From JAFDVL01 sp031371805 (GTDB taxonomy: Bacteria > Acidobacteriota > Blastocatellia > RBC074): DNA of 6,573 nucleotides. Shown here piece after piece: positions 4,611 to 6,573 of this stretch (positions within the stretch are counted from its first letter, which is position 1; each line of letters starts with the position of its first letter). Position numbers and translations under genes: made by a program. The stretch lies in contig JANMKB010000746.1 of NCBI GenBank assembly GCA_031371805.1, positions 1-6,573 of the forward strand, given 5' to 3'. The notes beneath the pieces are model-generated. The model made no database searches. It saw nothing but the letters and a program-made list of their open reading frames with translations, and was not told where the DNA came from.

Positions 4611-6573
4611 CTACTTGAAATCATTGTAGTGCAAAATCGAATTGAAGAGCATTCCGAATTCGCCGTGATTCGTCCAGCGATAGCACGGGTTGGTAGCGAA
4701 CATCAGGATGCGACCTTTGCCGACCGGAACGTCTACAATCGCCGGGCGATTCGTGATTTCGGTTGCGCCTTTCATCAATCCGCTTAGCACGGCTTTGTCG
4801 CCGCCAGGAAATTTCATCAACACCTGTTTGGCGCGATCTGTTTCCGGCACGTTCAGCAGCGGCCCATTCGCATAACGCACGGGAACTGTTTTCTTATCGT
4901 AGCCGTAAAAAATCGGATGCGTCGGGTTTAAAATTTCGGCTTCGACAATCGGGCCGGGCGCGTAAAATTGTGGCGAAGTCCGACCGGCATCAATCGTGCG
5001 CGTCAGTCCAAATTCAGTCGGGAAAAAGCTCGCCGTGCCGAGCGTGATGAGCAGGCCGCCGGAGTTAATAAATTTTTCAAATTCGACTACGCCGGAGAGT
5101 CCCATGCCACCTGTAATGTCTTCGGATTCGCCGTACATTCCCATCGTTTTGAATTTGTCAGATTTTGTATATGCGAGCGGTTTGCCTTTGGATTCAATGT
5201 CAAAAACGATGCGCTTGCCGCTGCCACCCTGATTCGGCATGAGGATGACATCGTAAGAATTGCGCAGTTCACCTTTCTTCACACGTTCTTTGTAAATCAA
5301 ATCATATTGCACACCAAATTGATCAAGCGCGTGTCGCACCCAACCAACTTCCTGTGTGCTGCCCCACGTTGAATAAACAGCGAGGCGCGGCAAATCTACG
5401 TCGTGCATCGGAACGTCCGGGATTTTTTCGGCGTACTTATATTGAATTTCATTACCGCTTAACGCGTCCAAAATTGCCTGCTGGATATTATTTCCATTCT
5501 GCCTCAGCGGGATAATAAACGAACCTGCGGCGATTGTTTCTTCGCCTGTTTTGTAAGATTTTTCGGAGGCCTGCACCTGAAATTTCTTCAGTCGCAGACG
5601 TAATGTAATCATGCTATTCGACCCATAATTTGGAATTACGATTGCTGTTGCATCAGGGTTGGGCTTAATCAAAGCTGTAAATAATAAGCCCGAAGAATTA
5701 TTATCAGCCTGAATATTCAGGATTGCTTTGTCCGCAATTTCAACGATTTTTGTTTGCGTCATCAAGCCAAGCGACCATCCGGTATCGTCATAAGTTCTCA
5801 AATTCGGATCAGGAAATACTTGTTTCTCAAGCAGAATTTTAGCCAGCCGACCATACGGTTGATCCAGCTTCACAATGAATGACCGCGCAGGGAAAGTGCC
5901 TTCATTGAGCTTGATTTCAGAACTGATAATTCCGACTTCAATGCCTTGCTGTCGCAACATTTGAACTACCAGTTTGACTCGCGTCATATCTTCGTGAGGA
6001 GGAATGATATAACCAAACGGTGCTTTCATTTTCCCGTCTTCAATTGAGTTGCGCGATTTCTTATAAAAATTTTCCAGCACAACTTTTGGAAATTGCGAAG
6101 TCAATTGCAACGCGCTCAGTACGCCCGTTTCCATATAATTCGTGTTATTACGCATTGACCAGACGACTTCTTTGTATGGCGGCAAAGGGCGATACCATTC
6201 GCGGGAAGTTTGGCCTGCGCCTTCGGGTGGAGCGACTTTGCGCTTCATGGTATTCGCTCCGCCGTTGCCGAACGTTTCATACATCCGCAGCATGCCGTTG
6301 TGATTCGAGGCCATAAAACCGAGGTAGCCAGGCGACCACATGTCTACGAAACCATGCGTCCACACGCCGGGCATCCCGTACTTGATCATCTGCGACATTT
6401 CAAAATTTGAGAACCACGGCAACTCGCCGTACAGAATCGGATCAAGCGTCGGATTTTGCGGCGCTTGTCCGCTGAACGTGTACATAAACGGCACGGATTC
6501 ATGCAGGTCATGCACAATCGGCGCGTGCCAGTTCAGGTACCAGTCAAGACTCGCTTTCATTGTGACTTGCGAA
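4611..6573 (-). CDS. M14 zinc carboxypeptidase-like secreted protein, C-terminal part (5' end outside window)
   Basis: The frame stays open past the internal ATG at 6560 to the right edge, so 653 residues are visible and the gene begins outside. Numbering from the 6560 Met, the sequence opens late in the peptidase domain: WHAPIVHDLHES (11-22), where H17 or H20 should correspond to the third zinc ligand of M14 enzymes. The first two ligands (HxxE) would be upstream. A WSMRNNTNYMETGVLSAL segment (134-151) aligns with the helix-preceding strand that carries the catalytic Glu in carboxypeptidase A (FELRDTG). A middle region (about 185-380) has no motif I recognise. The C-terminal part (about 390-649) has an LAVYSTWGS.....WVRHALDQFG start, a YDVILMPNQGG strand, FINSGGLLITLG, and a closing VPVGKGRILMFATNPCYRW. 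These match the class I glutamine-amidotransferase-like fold often fused to large bacterial M14 proteins. It is probably exported and acts on peptides. Confidence 0.88.
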   Translation of the reverse strand, partial: SQVTMKASLDWYLNWHAPIVHDLHESVPFMYTFSGQAPQNPTLDPILYGELPWFSNFEMSQMIKYGMPGVWTHGFVDMWSPGYLGFMASNHNGMLRMYETFGNGGANTMKRKVAPPEGAGQTSREWYRPLPPYKEVVWSMRNNTNYMETGVLSALQLTSQFPKVVLENFYKKSRNSIEDGKMKAPFGYIIPPHEDMTRVKLVVQMLRQQGIEVGIISSEIKLNEGTFPARSFIVKLDQPYGRLAKILLEKQVFPDPNLRTYDDTGWSLGLMTQTKIVEIADKAILNIQADNNSSGLLFTALIKPNPDATAIVIPNYGSNSMITLRLRLKKFQVQASEKSYKTGEETIAAGSFIIPLRQNGNNIQQAILDALSGNEIQYKYAEKIPDVPMHDVDLPRLAVYSTWGSTQEVGWVRHALDQFGVQYDLIYKERVKKGELRNSYDVILMPNQGGSGKRIVFDIESKGKPLAYTKSDKFKTMGMYGESEDITGGMGLSGVVEFEKFINSGGLLITLGTASFFPTEFGLTRTIDAGRTSPQFYAPGPIVEAEILNPTHPIFYGYDKKTVPVRYANGPLLNVPETDRAKQVLMKFPGGDKAVLSGLMKGATEITNRPAIVDVPVGKGRILMFATNPCYRWTNHGEFGMLFNSILHYNDFK

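Noticed and set aside
4389..5372. Several plus-strand open frames of 60-134 residues over the peptidase gene
   Set aside because: They overlap a convincing minus-strand gene, have odd compositions, and lack ribosome binding sites or recognisable domains.

Overview
The window looks like a piece of an Acidobacteriota chromosome, possibly of the Blastocatellia type. This is an inference from gene content: an Oar-like TonB-dependent receptor with the repetitive outer-membrane barrel signatures common in that phylum, a PEP-CTERM protein, a large secreted M14-type peptidase, and several small secreted proteins of unknown function. There are no rRNA or tRNA genes, CRISPR arrays, insertion sequences or phage genes. 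The first 1.4 kb is visibly richer in G+C than the rest.

Plus strand, left to right: the C-terminal 475 residues of a TonB-dependent receptor (1-1428, entering from the left edge). It is followed after 29 bases by a small secreted, membrane-anchored protein with a possible Sm/SH3-like beta domain (1458-1853). A 326-base stretch without an intact gene (1854-2179) holds a short ORF with a strong ribosome binding site that looks like the start of a decayed gene. Next come a secreted protein made of two gap-free 120-residue repeats, each with a conserved cysteine pair (2180-3031), a promoter-like sequence, and a PEP-CTERM surface protein (3215-3814).

A long, nearly perfect inverted repeat (3834-3899) separates this rightward block from a leftward block.

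Minus strand: the C-terminal 653 residues of an M14 carboxypeptidase-like protein with a class I glutamine-amidotransferase-like C-terminal region (4611 to the right edge). After 76 bases comes an exported thioredoxin/peroxiredoxin-fold protein (3941-4534).

The most notable point is this last gene. Naive translation breaks it into two ORFs (4298-4534 and 3941-4261). The two pieces are in the same frame, and the single stop between them is a TGA at exactly the position of the first cysteine of the family's WCPxC redox motif, giving W-U-P-Y-C. A 7-bp hairpin with a GGA apical loop starts 15 bases after the TGA, where a bacterial SECIS is expected. The best reading is one 197-residue selenoprotein with selenocysteine at residue 79, not a pseudogene. 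The selenocysteine machinery (selA, selB, selC, selD) is not in the window, so this remains to be confirmed.

Taken together this is an envelope-oriented region: outer-membrane uptake, secreted peptidase, exported redox enzyme and surface-exposed proteins. The sequence alone does not show that the genes form one pathway.
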